Positions 16,701 to 24,635 of a stretch of DNA of 41,750 nucleotides are shown in pieces (the stretch's first letter is position 1; each line of letters begins with the position of its first letter). Below the pieces are notes generated by a model. It had not been told where the DNA came from, made no database searches, and worked only from the letters and a program-made list of their open reading frames with translations. Source of the stretch: Candidatus Limnocylindrales bacterium. GTDB lineage: Bacteria; Desulfobacterota; Binatia; UBA1149; CAITLU01. A program made the translations under genes and the position numbers. The stretch is taken from positions 1 to 41,750 of the forward strand of contig DATNBU010000030.1 of NCBI GenBank assembly GCA_035571835.1. The letters are read 5' to 3'.

Positions 16701-18229
16701 CCGCCAACACGTTCGCAACGCCGGACACGATCTGCCGCGCGGCCGGCGGAGTCTGCGATGTGGACGAGCTGTGTCCCGGCACCAGCGCCGTGTGTCCCGC
16801 CAACGCGTTTGTGCCCACGTCGTCGGTCTGCCGCGCCATCTCCGGCGTGTGCGACGTTGCCGAGAGCTGCACCGGAAGCACCGCGGACTGCCCGGCGGAA
16901 GGCTTCCGCACGTCAGCCACGGCATGCCGCGCGGCGGCGGGCGTGTGCGACGCCATCGAGCGCTGCACCGGAAGCGCGGCAGCGTGTCCCGCCGACCAGC
17001 AGCAGGCGAGCTCCGTCGTGTGCCGCTCGTCGGTTTCGCCGTGCGATGCGGCCGAGCGTTGCAGCGGCATCGACTCCGACTGTCCGGGCGACGCCGCGGC
17101 TGCGTCCGGCACGGTCTGCCGCGCCGCCGCCGGAGCCTGCGACGTCGCCGAGCAGTGCACCGGCTCGCAGACCTCGTGTCCGGCCGATGCGTTCGCGCCA
17201 GGAGACGTCGTCTGCCGGAGCGCAGCCGGCATCTGCGACATTGCCGAATCGTGCCCGGGCACGTCGGCCGCGTGCCCGGCGGACGCCGTCGCACTGGCAA
17301 GCGTGACGTGCCGTGCGGCGCAGGGTGTCTGCGACGTTGCAGAGAAATGCACGGGTACCACCAAGACGTGCCCAGCCGACGGTTTCTCGCCGGCTTCGAC
17401 GACGTGCCGCGCGAAAGCGGGCGACTGCGACGCGGCCGAGAGCTGCACTGGTACGAGCGCGGGCTGCCCGGCCGATGCCGCGCTGCCGACGTCGGTGCTG
17501 TGCCGGTCGAGCTCGGGCGAATGCGACGCGGTCGAGCGCTGTGACGGAATCACGACGTCGTGTCCCGCCAACCTGTTCCGCATTGCCGGCGCGCCGTGCG
17601 CAAGCGACGGCAAGACGTGCACGAGCGACGTCTGCGACGGTTCGACGGCAGTCTGCCAGCACGTCGCAATCACCGGTGCGTGCGACGACGGATTGTTCTG
17701 CAACGGCCCCGATTCGTGCAGCGGCGGATCGTGCAGCGTGCACGCGGGCAATCCGTGTCCGGGTGCCGACGGCGACGCCGACTGCTCGGAAGGATGCCGC
17801 GAACAGGGCGCCTCGTGCGATTCGCCCGACCCGGACGGAAGCCCGTGCGACGACGGGATCGCATGCACCGCATCGGATTCGTGTACGGGTGGCGTCTGCA
17901 GCGGCGATGCGTCCGCCGGCTGCACGACCACGACGATCGCCGGCCCGATCACGACGACGACGCTCGAAGCCGGCCTCTGCGGCGACGCGAACGGCGACGA
18001 CGCGATCACCGCGGCCGATGCGCTCCTCACGCTGCGCACGGCCGTCGGCACGTCGACGTGCGCGGTCGACGTCTGCGACTACACCGGCGACTCCAAGGTC
18101 ACTGCAACCGACGCGCTGGCGATCCTGCGGCGCGCGGTCGGGCAGAACATTCCGCCGCAGTGTCCCGCCGCGCTGAACGCGATCGTCTCGACGACGCTCG
18201 CGGTGACGACTACGCTGGACCTTCGATAG
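13790..18229 (+). CDS. Secreted S8 protease with 13 disintegrin-like Cys repeats
   Basis: This 1479-residue paralogue of the preceding gene has the same domain order. It starts at ATG 13790 with a clear Sec signal peptide (MKHGIRFLMVALLALPAAASA, cut before QQDP). A DVDRNRIDDRLD acidic motif and an I9-like propeptide precede the S8 domain, with Asp194 (IIDSGVD), His228 (HGSHVAG), the SAGND asparagine region and Ser544 (GTSMASP). After the beta-rich segment come CGDQ...DCDDGN, 13 units of 32 residues, the FCNGPDSC and CxDGIAC modules, a TTTT linker, a dockerin-like pair (DANGDDAITAADAL and DYTGDSKVTATDAL) and a Thr-rich end. It lies 90 bp after gene 1 and 29 bp before gene 3, so cotranscription with gene 3 is likely. 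Substrate unknown; an extracellular location is inferred. Confidence 0.92.
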   Translation: MKHGIRFLMVALLALPAAASAQQDPRLRAAPPAEPIVRPQLPATAAADVDRNRIDDRLDREIAELRCALAAATGDARRSEAAARLAEPMRVELVFGEQITQQQIDSFVAAGGRIEHVFQAVSYGWTGTIARASIDAVSAALGESLLIVVPDLPAQMHMDEATRTGRVRPVWASGFANSGSGFSGSANITIGIIDSGVDDSHTDLAGRVEFWKDYTTDNEATPRDIVQHGSHVAGIALGTGAAFGQGPGTLRYTDSGNLAGVAANSFFLSMMHLTEPSMLFSQNATWLGGGSTLLRLATRANGQGGLYSSFSNSATAVSPLQLDTQLAGDPAQAYTSALAQNQQKTLTRWAVASSITNYPGPGDGFNAMRGVAAGARWAGAKVFTNAGTGSSTTIAAAIDDLVAQRVAHNIKVVNMSIGIIGSPGIDATLRAKANTMATNGIVVVCSAGNDGAGSGVANQVDDPGRAALVLTVGASNDVDTLTQYTSSGFASPDATEDLKPDLLAPGGSDFYSYILSVDSNDADAEITTFPDRVANDYYNIKGTSMASPFAAGAAALVIDAMQQSGTPWTFAASQSLFVKMMLCASATETNANREVATGTNPVLGRAAAPKDLFEGYGLINPDAAIEAVSLTWSGEDIGDASAGGRFDRRAWGRRLGITSGFPTTVMLTPDSTADYDIYLYSETPDAKGNPVIRASSTKAGTGIVESFNFTPTANEKRYLFIKRVSGSGGWSLTSFPETPVCGDQTVQSTEDCDDGNTVSGDCCSSTCTAESDGSPCSDGLFCTATDACSGGVCTGSGNPCSGGAECNNSCNESINNCASAAGTPCTSDANPCTLDQCSGAGSCAHPPGNAGSVCRSATGVCDTAETCTGASSGCPTDSLVSSATVCRAAGAICDAAERCTGSGPACPADSFATTATTCRAAATACDAAESCSGTSSVCPADGVRDSSTVCRSAVSACDVAETCTGSDAACPANTFATPDTICRAAGGVCDVDELCPGTSAVCPANAFVPTSSVCRAISGVCDVAESCTGSTADCPAEGFRTSATACRAAAGVCDAIERCTGSAAACPADQQQASSVVCRSSVSPCDAAERCSGIDSDCPGDAAAASGTVCRAAAGACDVAEQCTGSQTSCPADAFAPGDVVCRSAAGICDIAESCPGTSAACPADAVALASVTCRAAQGVCDVAEKCTGTTKTCPADGFSPASTTCRAKAGDCDAAESCTGTSAGCPADAALPTSVLCRSSSGECDAVERCDGITTSCPANLFRIAGAPCASDGKTCTSDVCDGSTAVCQHVAITGACDDGLFCNGPDSCSGGSCSVHAGNPCPGADGDADCSEGCREQGASCDSPDPDGSPCDDGIACTASDSCTGGVCSGDASAGCTTTTIAGPITTTTLEAGLCGDANGDDAITAADALLTLRTAVGTSTCAVDVCDYTGDSKVTATDALAILRRAVGQNIPPQCPAALNAIVSTTLAVTTTLDLR
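16349..17596 (+). repeat. 13 disintegrin-like 96-bp repeats in gene 2
   Basis: Thirteen consecutive 96-bp units keep perfect register and the same C-x6-C-x5-C-x6-C-x11 spacing as gene 1. They are more divergent from each other than those of gene 1 and show no 480-bp cycle. The last unit has the ECD/CDG cap form (CRSSSGECDAVERCDG). Confidence 0.93.
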
Positions 18230-18258
18230 CGATACTGGTCTTTCGGGGCGGGGGAATC

Positions 18259-21200
18259 ATGAAATCGTCGTTTCTGTACGGAATCGTCGCGCTCGTCGCG
18301 CTGCCGGCGGCGGTCGCGCTCGCCGCGCCGCCGCAGCATCCGGTGCCGCCTGCCAGCCCGCGCGTGCGGCCGGAGCTGCCTTCGACGGCCGAAGTCGATG
18401 CCGATCGCAACCGCATCGATGACCGGCTCGACCACGAGACCGGCGAGCTCCGGCGATCGCTCGCGCAGGAGCAGAATGCCGCGCGCCGCGAAGAGCTCGC
18501 CGCGCGGCTTGCCGAGCCGGTGCGGGTCGAGGTCGTCTTCGACGCGCAGGTCACTCCGCAGCAGATCGATGCGTTCGATGCGGCCGGCGGCCGCATCGAG
18601 CACCTGTACCAGGCCGTCAGCTACGGCTGGAGCGGAGTCGTGCCGCGCGCTGCGATCGACACGCTGCCGGCCGCTCTCGGAGCGTCGCTGCGGCTGGTGG
18701 CGCCGGACCTTCCGGTCCAGCTTCATCTCGACGAAGCCACGCGCGGCGGCCGCGTGCGGCCGGTGTGGGCGAACGGTTTCGCGGGCAGCACGAGTGGCTT
18801 CTCCGGAAGCGCCGATACCACGATCGCGATCGTCGACGGCGGCGTCGACGACTCGCACACCGACCTGGCCGGACGCCTCGAGTACTGGAAGGATTTCACG
18901 ACCGATGCCGAGCCGACGCCGCGCGACATCGGCCATCACGGATCGCATGTCGCGGGCATTGCGTTCGGCACCGGAGCGTCGTTCGGCGTCGGCCCGGGAA
19001 CGCTGCACTACACCGACAGCAACAATCTCGCGGGCATCGCCGCCAACAATTTCTTCATCAGCATGGTGCATCTTCCGCCGGGTTCGGTGCTGTTCCAGGA
19101 GGACGCGACGTGGGTCGGCACGGCGTCGGCGCTGCTGATCCTGGCTTCGCGACCCAACGGCAACACCAGCTTCTTCACGTCGCAGCACGACGCCACGGCC
19201 GGGCCGCCGCCGGTGCTGCTCGACACCAACCTGACGACCGACATCAGCCTCGCGTACACGGCGGGGCTCGAACAGAACCAGATGAAGAAGATCGGCCGCT
19301 TCGCGATCGTCAACACGGTGACGAACTACCCGGCCGTCGGCGACGGGTTCAACGCGCTTCGCGGTGTCGCGCCCGGCGTGCGCTGGGCCGGCGCCAAGGT
19401 CTTCACGAATACCGGAGCGAGCACGAGTGCGATCATCGCGGCCGCGCTCGACGACCTCGTCACCGAAAGCGCGGCGCACAACATCAAGGTCATCAACATC
19501 AGCATCGGGATCACCGGAAGCCCGGGCATCGACGTGACGCTGAGGGCCAAGGTCAACACGGTAGTCGAGAACGGCATCATCGTCGTGTGCTCCGGCGGCA
19601 ACGACGGTCCGGGTTCGGCTGCGGGCAATCAGACCGACGATCCCGGGCGTGCTTCGCTCGTGATCACCGTCGGCGCGAGCAACGACATCAACGAGCTCAC
19701 GCGCTACACGAGCAGCGGCACGGCGGCGCCGGCTGCGACCGAGGACATCAAGCCCGACGTGCTCGCGCCCGGCGGCTCGGATTACTATTCGTACATCATG
19801 TCGGTCGACACCAACGATGCGGACGCGCAGATCGAATCGTTCCCCGACCGCGTTCCCAACGACTACTACAACATCAAGGGCACCTCGATGGCCGCGCCGT
19901 TCGTGACCGGGTCGGCGGCGCTCGTGATCGACGCGATGAAACAGGCGGGCACGCCGTGGACGTTCGATCCGGCGCAGCCGCTGTTCGTGAAGATGATGCT
20001 GACGGCATCGGCGACCGAGACCAACGCGAACCGCGAGGTCGGAAGCGGAGCCAATCCGACGCTCGGCCGCGCGGCGACGCCGAAGGACGTGTTCGAAGGC
20101 TACGGGCTCATCAATCCCGACGCCGCCATCGAAGCCATCTCACTGACATGGTCCGGCGACGAGCTCTCCAGCACGTCGGCCGGCGGCCGCTTCGATCGCC
20201 GCGCGTGGGGACGAAAGCTCGGCATCACGAGCGGACCGTCGACGACGATCGCGCTCGCGCCGGCGCAGACGGCCGACTACGACCTCTATCTCTACAGCGA
20301 CACTCCGGACGCGAAGGGCAATCCCGTCATCCTCGCATCGAGCACGAACGCAGGGCCCGGCGCCGCGGAGACGCTGACGTTCACGCCCACGGCGTCGGAG
20401 ACGCGCTACCTGTTCATCAAGCGCGTGTCCGGCAGCGGCGACTGGTCGCTGACGAGCTACCCGGAAATCCCGGTCTGCGGCGACGGCAAGCTCCATCCGA
20501 ACGAAGAGTGCGAGGACGGCAATACCGCCGCCGGCGACTGCTGTTCGCCGACCTGCACGAAGGAGAGCAACGGCTCGCCGTGCAACGACTCGCTGTTCTG
20601 CACGGCAACCGATCTCTGCGTAAGCGGCGTCTGCACCGGCTCGGGCGATCCGTGCGCTCTCGGCGGCGACTGCAACGACTCGTGCAACGAAAGTGCGAAC
20701 AACTGCTCGGTCAGCGCAGGCACCGCGTGCACGAGCGACGCGAACCCGTGCACGCTCGACCGCTGCAACGGCAGCGGCACCTGCGCGCACACCGCCGGCA
20801 ATGCCGGCAGCATCTGCCGGCCGTCGGCCGGCGACTGCGATGTCGCCGAGACGTGCACCGGATCGAGCGCGACGTGTCCGGCAAATTCGTTTGCAGCGTC
20901 CTCGATCGTCTGCCGCGCGGCAAGCGGAGTCTGCGACGCCGCCGAGCGCTGCACCGGCAGCTCGGCCGCGTGTCCGGCCGATTCGTTCGCGGCGACTTCC
21001 GCCGTCTGCCGCGCGCCGGCCGGAGGCTGCGATGCGCCGGAGACCTGCGCCGGAACCGGCGGCGGCTGCCCGCCCGACCTCTATCGTTCATCCGGGACGA
21101 TCTGCCGCGACGCGAGCTCCGTCTGCGACGTTGCCGAGTCGTGCACCGGATCGGCGCCGTCGTGTCCGTCGAATTCGTTCGCGGCCTCGACGACGCTCTG

Positions 21201-22572
21201 CCGGCCGTCGGGCGGCGTCTGCGACGTTGGCGAATCGTGCACCGGCGCTAGCGCCACGTGTCCCGGCGACACGCTGCTTTCGACGGCGACCGTGTGCCGC
21301 ACGAGCAGCGGGGTCTGCGATCCTGCCGAAACCTGCTCGGGCGCCGGCGCGTCGTGTCCGGCCGACAGTTTCCTTTCGAGCGCGGCGGTATGCCGCGCGG
21401 CAGCGGGAGCCTGCGATCTCGCCGAGCGCTGCACGGGCACGAGCGGTGCGTGCCCGGCGAATCAGGTCGCCGGCAGCGCGGCCATCTGCCGGCCGGCGGT
21501 TTCCGTCTGCGATGTCGCCGAACACTGCGATGGAGCGGCAGTGGCGTGTCCCGCCGATGTTTTTGAAACGGCCGGCGTCGTCTGCCGCGAGTCGGCGGGA
21601 GTCTGCGACGTCGCCGAACACTGCGCAGGAACATCTGCGGCGTGCGCGTCCGACGCGATGGCGGCAAGCGGTGTGACGTGCCGCGCGAGCGCAGGCGTGT
21701 GCGATCCGGCAGAGGGGTGCACGGGAACTGGACCGGCGTGCCCCGGCAACGCACTGGTCGCGGCGCAGGTGACGTGCCGTCCGGCGACGAATGTCTGCGA
21801 CGTCGCCGAGAAGTGCACCGGCGCTGCCGCCGATTGTCCCGGTGATGCGGTCGCCGGAACGACGGTGACGTGCCGTCCGGGCGCCGGCGAATGCGACGAG
21901 GCCGAGGTTTGCGACGGTGCATCGAAAGCGTGTCCGCAGGACGCGCTGCGTGCGGCGGACACGGCCTGCACGGGTGACGCCAACCCGTGCACGGGCGATG
22001 CGTGCGACGGATCGTCGGCATCGTGCCAGCATCCGGCCATCGCCGCCCCGTGCGACGACGGTCTGTTCTGCAACGGCAGCGAGTCGTGCGCCGCCGGCAC
22101 GTGCCAGCATTCCGGCGACCCGTGCCCCGGCGCCGACGGCGACGGTAACTGCGCAGAGAGCTGCAACGAAGGCGAGGATGCGTGCGACGCGTCCGATGCG
22201 GATACGAGCCCGTGCGACGACGGGAACTCCTGCACCGCGCCGGACTCGTGCACAGGCGGCTTGTGCAGCGGCGACTCGATCGACGGCTGCGGCACCACGA
22301 CCACGACGCTGGCTGCCTTCGAGTGCGGCGACGCGAACGAAGACGGTGTCATCACGGCTCCCGATGCACTCAAGGCACTGCGCACAGCGGTCGGCACCGC
22401 AACCTGCAGCCTCGCGCTGTGCGACTTTACCGGCGACGGCAAAGTCGGCGCGTCCGATGCGCTCGCGATCCTTCGCCGCGCCGTCGGCGAGGACCTCGAA
22501 GGCCATTGTCCGGGTGCCACCGGCGTAACGACGACTCTGTTCGTGACGACGTCGACGACGATCGGCTTGTAA
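18259..22572 (+). CDS. Secreted S8 protease with 12 disintegrin-like Cys repeats
   Basis: This is the third tandem paralogue, 1437 residues. The frame is open far upstream, but ATG 18259 is chosen because GGGGG stands five bases before it and a signal peptide follows (MKSSFLYGIVALVALPAA, cut near LAA). The acidic DADRNRIDDRLD motif and propeptide precede an S8 domain with Asp193, His227 (HHGSHVAG) and Ser543 (GTSMAAP). The Asp motif reads VDGGVD rather than the usual DSG/DTG, a conservative oddity. The beta-rich segment, CGDG...CEDGN module, 12 repeats, FCNGSESC module, TTTTT linker, dockerin-like pair (DANEDGVITAPDAL and DFTGDGKVGASDAL) and Thr-rich end match the other two genes. The 29-bp gap from gene 2 suggests one transcript, ending at the palindrome just downstream. 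Confidence 0.92.
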   Translation: MKSSFLYGIVALVALPAAVALAAPPQHPVPPASPRVRPELPSTAEVDADRNRIDDRLDHETGELRRSLAQEQNAARREELAARLAEPVRVEVVFDAQVTPQQIDAFDAAGGRIEHLYQAVSYGWSGVVPRAAIDTLPAALGASLRLVAPDLPVQLHLDEATRGGRVRPVWANGFAGSTSGFSGSADTTIAIVDGGVDDSHTDLAGRLEYWKDFTTDAEPTPRDIGHHGSHVAGIAFGTGASFGVGPGTLHYTDSNNLAGIAANNFFISMVHLPPGSVLFQEDATWVGTASALLILASRPNGNTSFFTSQHDATAGPPPVLLDTNLTTDISLAYTAGLEQNQMKKIGRFAIVNTVTNYPAVGDGFNALRGVAPGVRWAGAKVFTNTGASTSAIIAAALDDLVTESAAHNIKVINISIGITGSPGIDVTLRAKVNTVVENGIIVVCSGGNDGPGSAAGNQTDDPGRASLVITVGASNDINELTRYTSSGTAAPAATEDIKPDVLAPGGSDYYSYIMSVDTNDADAQIESFPDRVPNDYYNIKGTSMAAPFVTGSAALVIDAMKQAGTPWTFDPAQPLFVKMMLTASATETNANREVGSGANPTLGRAATPKDVFEGYGLINPDAAIEAISLTWSGDELSSTSAGGRFDRRAWGRKLGITSGPSTTIALAPAQTADYDLYLYSDTPDAKGNPVILASSTNAGPGAAETLTFTPTASETRYLFIKRVSGSGDWSLTSYPEIPVCGDGKLHPNEECEDGNTAAGDCCSPTCTKESNGSPCNDSLFCTATDLCVSGVCTGSGDPCALGGDCNDSCNESANNCSVSAGTACTSDANPCTLDRCNGSGTCAHTAGNAGSICRPSAGDCDVAETCTGSSATCPANSFAASSIVCRAASGVCDAAERCTGSSAACPADSFAATSAVCRAPAGGCDAPETCAGTGGGCPPDLYRSSGTICRDASSVCDVAESCTGSAPSCPSNSFAASTTLCRPSGGVCDVGESCTGASATCPGDTLLSTATVCRTSSGVCDPAETCSGAGASCPADSFLSSAAVCRAAAGACDLAERCTGTSGACPANQVAGSAAICRPAVSVCDVAEHCDGAAVACPADVFETAGVVCRESAGVCDVAEHCAGTSAACASDAMAASGVTCRASAGVCDPAEGCTGTGPACPGNALVAAQVTCRPATNVCDVAEKCTGAAADCPGDAVAGTTVTCRPGAGECDEAEVCDGASKACPQDALRAADTACTGDANPCTGDACDGSSASCQHPAIAAPCDDGLFCNGSESCAAGTCQHSGDPCPGADGDGNCAESCNEGEDACDASDADTSPCDDGNSCTAPDSCTGGLCSGDSIDGCGTTTTTLAAFECGDANEDGVITAPDALKALRTAVGTATCSLALCDFTGDGKVGASDALAILRRAVGEDLEGHCPGATGVTTTLFVTTSTTIGL
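20815..21966 (+). repeat. 12 disintegrin-like 96-bp repeats in gene 3
   Basis: Twelve units keep 96-bp register. The terminal unit is the ECD/CDG cap (CRPGAGECDEAEVCDG), followed by the same CTxDxNPCT module as in the paralogues. Units are diverged and no higher-order cycle is visible. Confidence 0.93.
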
Positions 22573-22584
22573 AAAATCGGGAAA

Positions 22585-22630
22585 ATCGGGGACAGACACT
22601 GATTTCGCGAAATCGGTGTCTATCCCCGAT
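22585..22630. repeat. 46-bp REP-like palindrome between convergent genes
   Basis: This 46-bp palindrome from ATCGGGGA to TCCCCGAT is centred on TTTCGCGAAA, with only two imperfect pairs. It is nearly the same as 3721-3750. It occupies the 60-bp gap between the stop of protease gene 3 (22572) and the stop of the convergent MFS gene (22633), so it probably works as a bidirectional terminator or a transcript-stabilising REP. Confidence 0.7.
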
Positions 22631-22632
22631 CT

Positions 22633-23856
22633 CTAGGGCAGCTCTTCGGGCGGGCGCACCTTGCGGAACGCGCGCCACAGCAGCAGGTCGTACGTGATCT
22701 TCATGCCGGCGCCGACGACGAGCGGTGTCATCAGCGACGACGACTGCATGAAGAAGCCGGCGAGGCCGGGACCGGCGGCCCACGCCGCGAGCCGCACGAG
22801 GCTCGTCACGCCGGACGCGAACGTCGCTTCCTCGGGCCTGACGACGGCCATCACGTAGGACTGCCGGGTCGGCACGTCCATTTCGACGAGCCCTTCGCGA
22901 AGCAGGAACAGCACGGCGGCGACGGGAAAGCTCGGCGCGAACGCGACCGTGACGAGCAGCAGGCTCGACGGGATGTGCGTGAACACCATCGTGTTGACGA
23001 GCCCGATCCGTTTCGCGAGCCAGGCCGCGCCGAGGTGCGAGACGGCGTTGAGCAGTCGCGCCGCGAAGAACAGCGCGCCGATCGTCGCTTCGGTGACCGC
23101 GAAGCGCTCGAAGAAAAAGTATGACAGCAGCGACGTGACCAGCAGGCCGCCGGCGAGACTGTCGATCGCGAACAATGCCGAGATGCGCACCAGCAGGCCG
23201 CGGCTCTCGGTGCTGAGCCGGCGCGCCGGCCGTGAGCCATCGGCGCTGCGGGGCGCTTCGACCTCGGGGCCCAGGCGGAAATACAGCGGCAAGGGAGCGA
23301 GCGTCAGCGCGGCGGCCACCAGCATCGTCGATCGGTGCGCGCCGAGGCCACCGGCCCATCCCAGCGCGACGAGCAGCGTCGGCAGGCCGGCGGCGAGCGA
23401 GCCGAGCGCATGGCCCGCATCCTGAGCGACGTTGTACCAGGCGAACACACGAGTCCGCGCGTCGTGCGTCGTGGTGGCCGGAAGCATGGCCTGCTCGATG
23501 ACGAGCGCAGCGCCGCGGTCGCGGCCCATGCCGTTGAGCATTCCTGCAAAGCTGGCAGCAGCGACCGCCACGAACGACGACGACGCGGCCGCCACCGCGC
23601 AGCCGATGCTGCCGAGAATCGTCAGCGTGAAAAGCATGCGCCGCCGTCCGAGCCGGTCCGCCGCGAACGTCGCGACCAGCGCCGCGAGCGCACCGCCGAG
23701 CAGTCCGGCGGCGACGACGAGGCCGACGCGCGATGCGCCGAGATCGAGATGCGTCAGGTAGAGTCCGAGCTCGACGCCGATGAGCCCGGTCGCGAGCGCG
23801 CGCAGGAACGCGGTGGAAAGAAGAGTCGCGCGATCGCGCTCGGCGCTGCCCGTCAT
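22633..23856 (-). CDS. Major facilitator superfamily transporter
   Basis: This 407-residue integral inner-membrane protein has many hydrophobic helices in the 12-helix MFS pattern. Helix 1 is at about residues 17-36 (ALATGLIGVELGLYLTHL), and the cytoplasmic loop between helices 2 and 3 carries the MFS motif A-like stretch ADRLGRRRM. A central hydrophilic loop (GPEVEAPRSADGSRPARR) separates the two halves. The second half repeats the pattern with AWLAKRIGLVNT. The stretch VIEQAMLPATTT with RTRVFAWYN resembles drug or small-molecule MFS proteins, but the substrate cannot be told. It lies 95 bp downstream of the VOC gene on the same strand, so they may share a transcript; a GC-rich inverted repeat lies in the gap. 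The ATG start has no obvious Shine-Dalgarno site. Confidence 0.87.
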   Translation of the reverse strand: MTGSAERDRATLLSTAFLRALATGLIGVELGLYLTHLDLGASRVGLVVAAGLLGGALAALVATFAADRLGRRRMLFTLTILGSIGCAVAAASSSFVAVAAASFAGMLNGMGRDRGAALVIEQAMLPATTTHDARTRVFAWYNVAQDAGHALGSLAAGLPTLLVALGWAGGLGAHRSTMLVAAALTLAPLPLYFRLGPEVEAPRSADGSRPARRLSTESRGLLVRISALFAIDSLAGGLLVTSLLSYFFFERFAVTEATIGALFFAARLLNAVSHLGAAWLAKRIGLVNTMVFTHIPSSLLLVTVAFAPSFPVAAVLFLLREGLVEMDVPTRQSYVMAVVRPEEATFASGVTSLVRLAAWAAGPGLAGFFMQSSSLMTPLVVGAGMKITYDLLLWRAFRKVRPPEELP

Positions 23857-23951
23857 GCGCTACGCTGCGGTCCGGCGCCGGCGGCGATGCCGCCGCGGCG
23901 CCTCAGCGGCCATGCCATGCCGATGTCCAGGATCGGCGGCCACGCCGCCGC

Positions 23952-24431
23952 CTAGAAGGAAGCGACCTTCGCGAACGCGTCGACGACCGCAGCCGGCGCC
24001 TGCACGAGCTCGATCAGCACGCCTTCGCCTCCGATCGGGAACTGCTCGTTCTCCTTCGGATGAATGAACGTCACATCGAAGCCCGCTGCGCCTTTGCGAA
24101 TGCCGCCCGGAGTGAATCGGACGCCCTGCGTCTCGAGCCATGCGACGGCCGCACGCAGGTCGTCGATCCACAGGCCGATGTGGTTGAGCGGCGGGTTGTG
24201 CACGGCCGGCTTCTTGTCGGCGTCGATCGGCTGCATCAGGTCGACTTCGACCTTGAGCGGGCCGCTGCCGGCAACCGCGATGTCTTCGTCCACGTTCTCG
24301 CGTTCGCTCTGGAACGTGCCGGTCACGGTGAGACCGAGCGTGTCGATCCACAGCCGGCGAAGCCGGCTCTTGTCGAGGCCACCGACGGCGATCTGCTGAA
24401 TGCCGAGGACGCGAAACGGACGGTTGCTCAC
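23952..24431 (-). CDS. VOC-superfamily protein, methylmalonyl-CoA epimerase-like
   Basis: This 159-residue protein has two betaalphabetabetabeta halves typical of the glyoxalase/VOC fold. The second half, [20 protein letters not shown] then [23 protein letters not shown], matches the methylmalonyl-CoA epimerase pattern, in which the His of HPK and the late Glu bind the metal. The first half reads [11 protein letters not shown], so Gln stands where the family's first metal-ligand His is expected. An epimerase role in propionate or branched-chain catabolism is possible but not secure. The start is GTG 24431 because GGAGGAG stands four bases upstream; the frame extends upstream to an ATG at 24524, but that extension is not family-like. 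The MFS gene follows downstream. Confidence 0.8.
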   Translation of the reverse strand: MSNRPFRVLGIQQIAVGGLDKSRLRRLWIDTLGLTVTGTFQSERENVDEDIAVAGSGPLKVEVDLMQPIDADKKPAVHNPPLNHIGLWIDDLRAAVAWLETQGVRFTPGGIRKGAAGFDVTFIHPKENEQFPIGGEGVLIELVQAPAAVVDAFAKVASF

Positions 24432-24530
24432 GAGACTCCTCCAGAGTGGAAATCGCCGTTGCGCCGGTCCGGCGCGCTGCGGCTGACGTGGCGCGGTCGT
24501 AACAGAGGATAGCGCGATTCCCAACCTCCG

Positions 24531-24594
24531 CCGACCCGGCGAGCGCGGCTCGCGCTCTTCTTCCGACCCGGCGAGCGCGGGTCGCGCTCTTCTT
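24531..24594. repeat. Two tandem 32-bp repeats upstream of valS
   Basis: Two copies of a 32-bp unit (24531-24562 and 24563-24594) differ by one base. Each begins CCGACCCGGCGAGCGCGG and contains an inverted GAGCGCG/CGCGCTC pair. They end 41 bases before the valS start, in the divergent gap between the VOC gene and valS. They could be a double operator or a hairpin-forming leader; no recognised binding site was identified. Confidence 0.65.
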
Positions 24595-24635
24595 CATATT
24601 GAACGCCCGCCGAAGACGATGTAGACGCGCGCGAC

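Noticed and set aside
17560..18258. Upstream part of the open frame that contains protease gene 3
   Set aside because: It overlaps gene 2 in another frame and is Arg-rich nonsense; the signal peptide and Shine-Dalgarno site place the true start at 18259.
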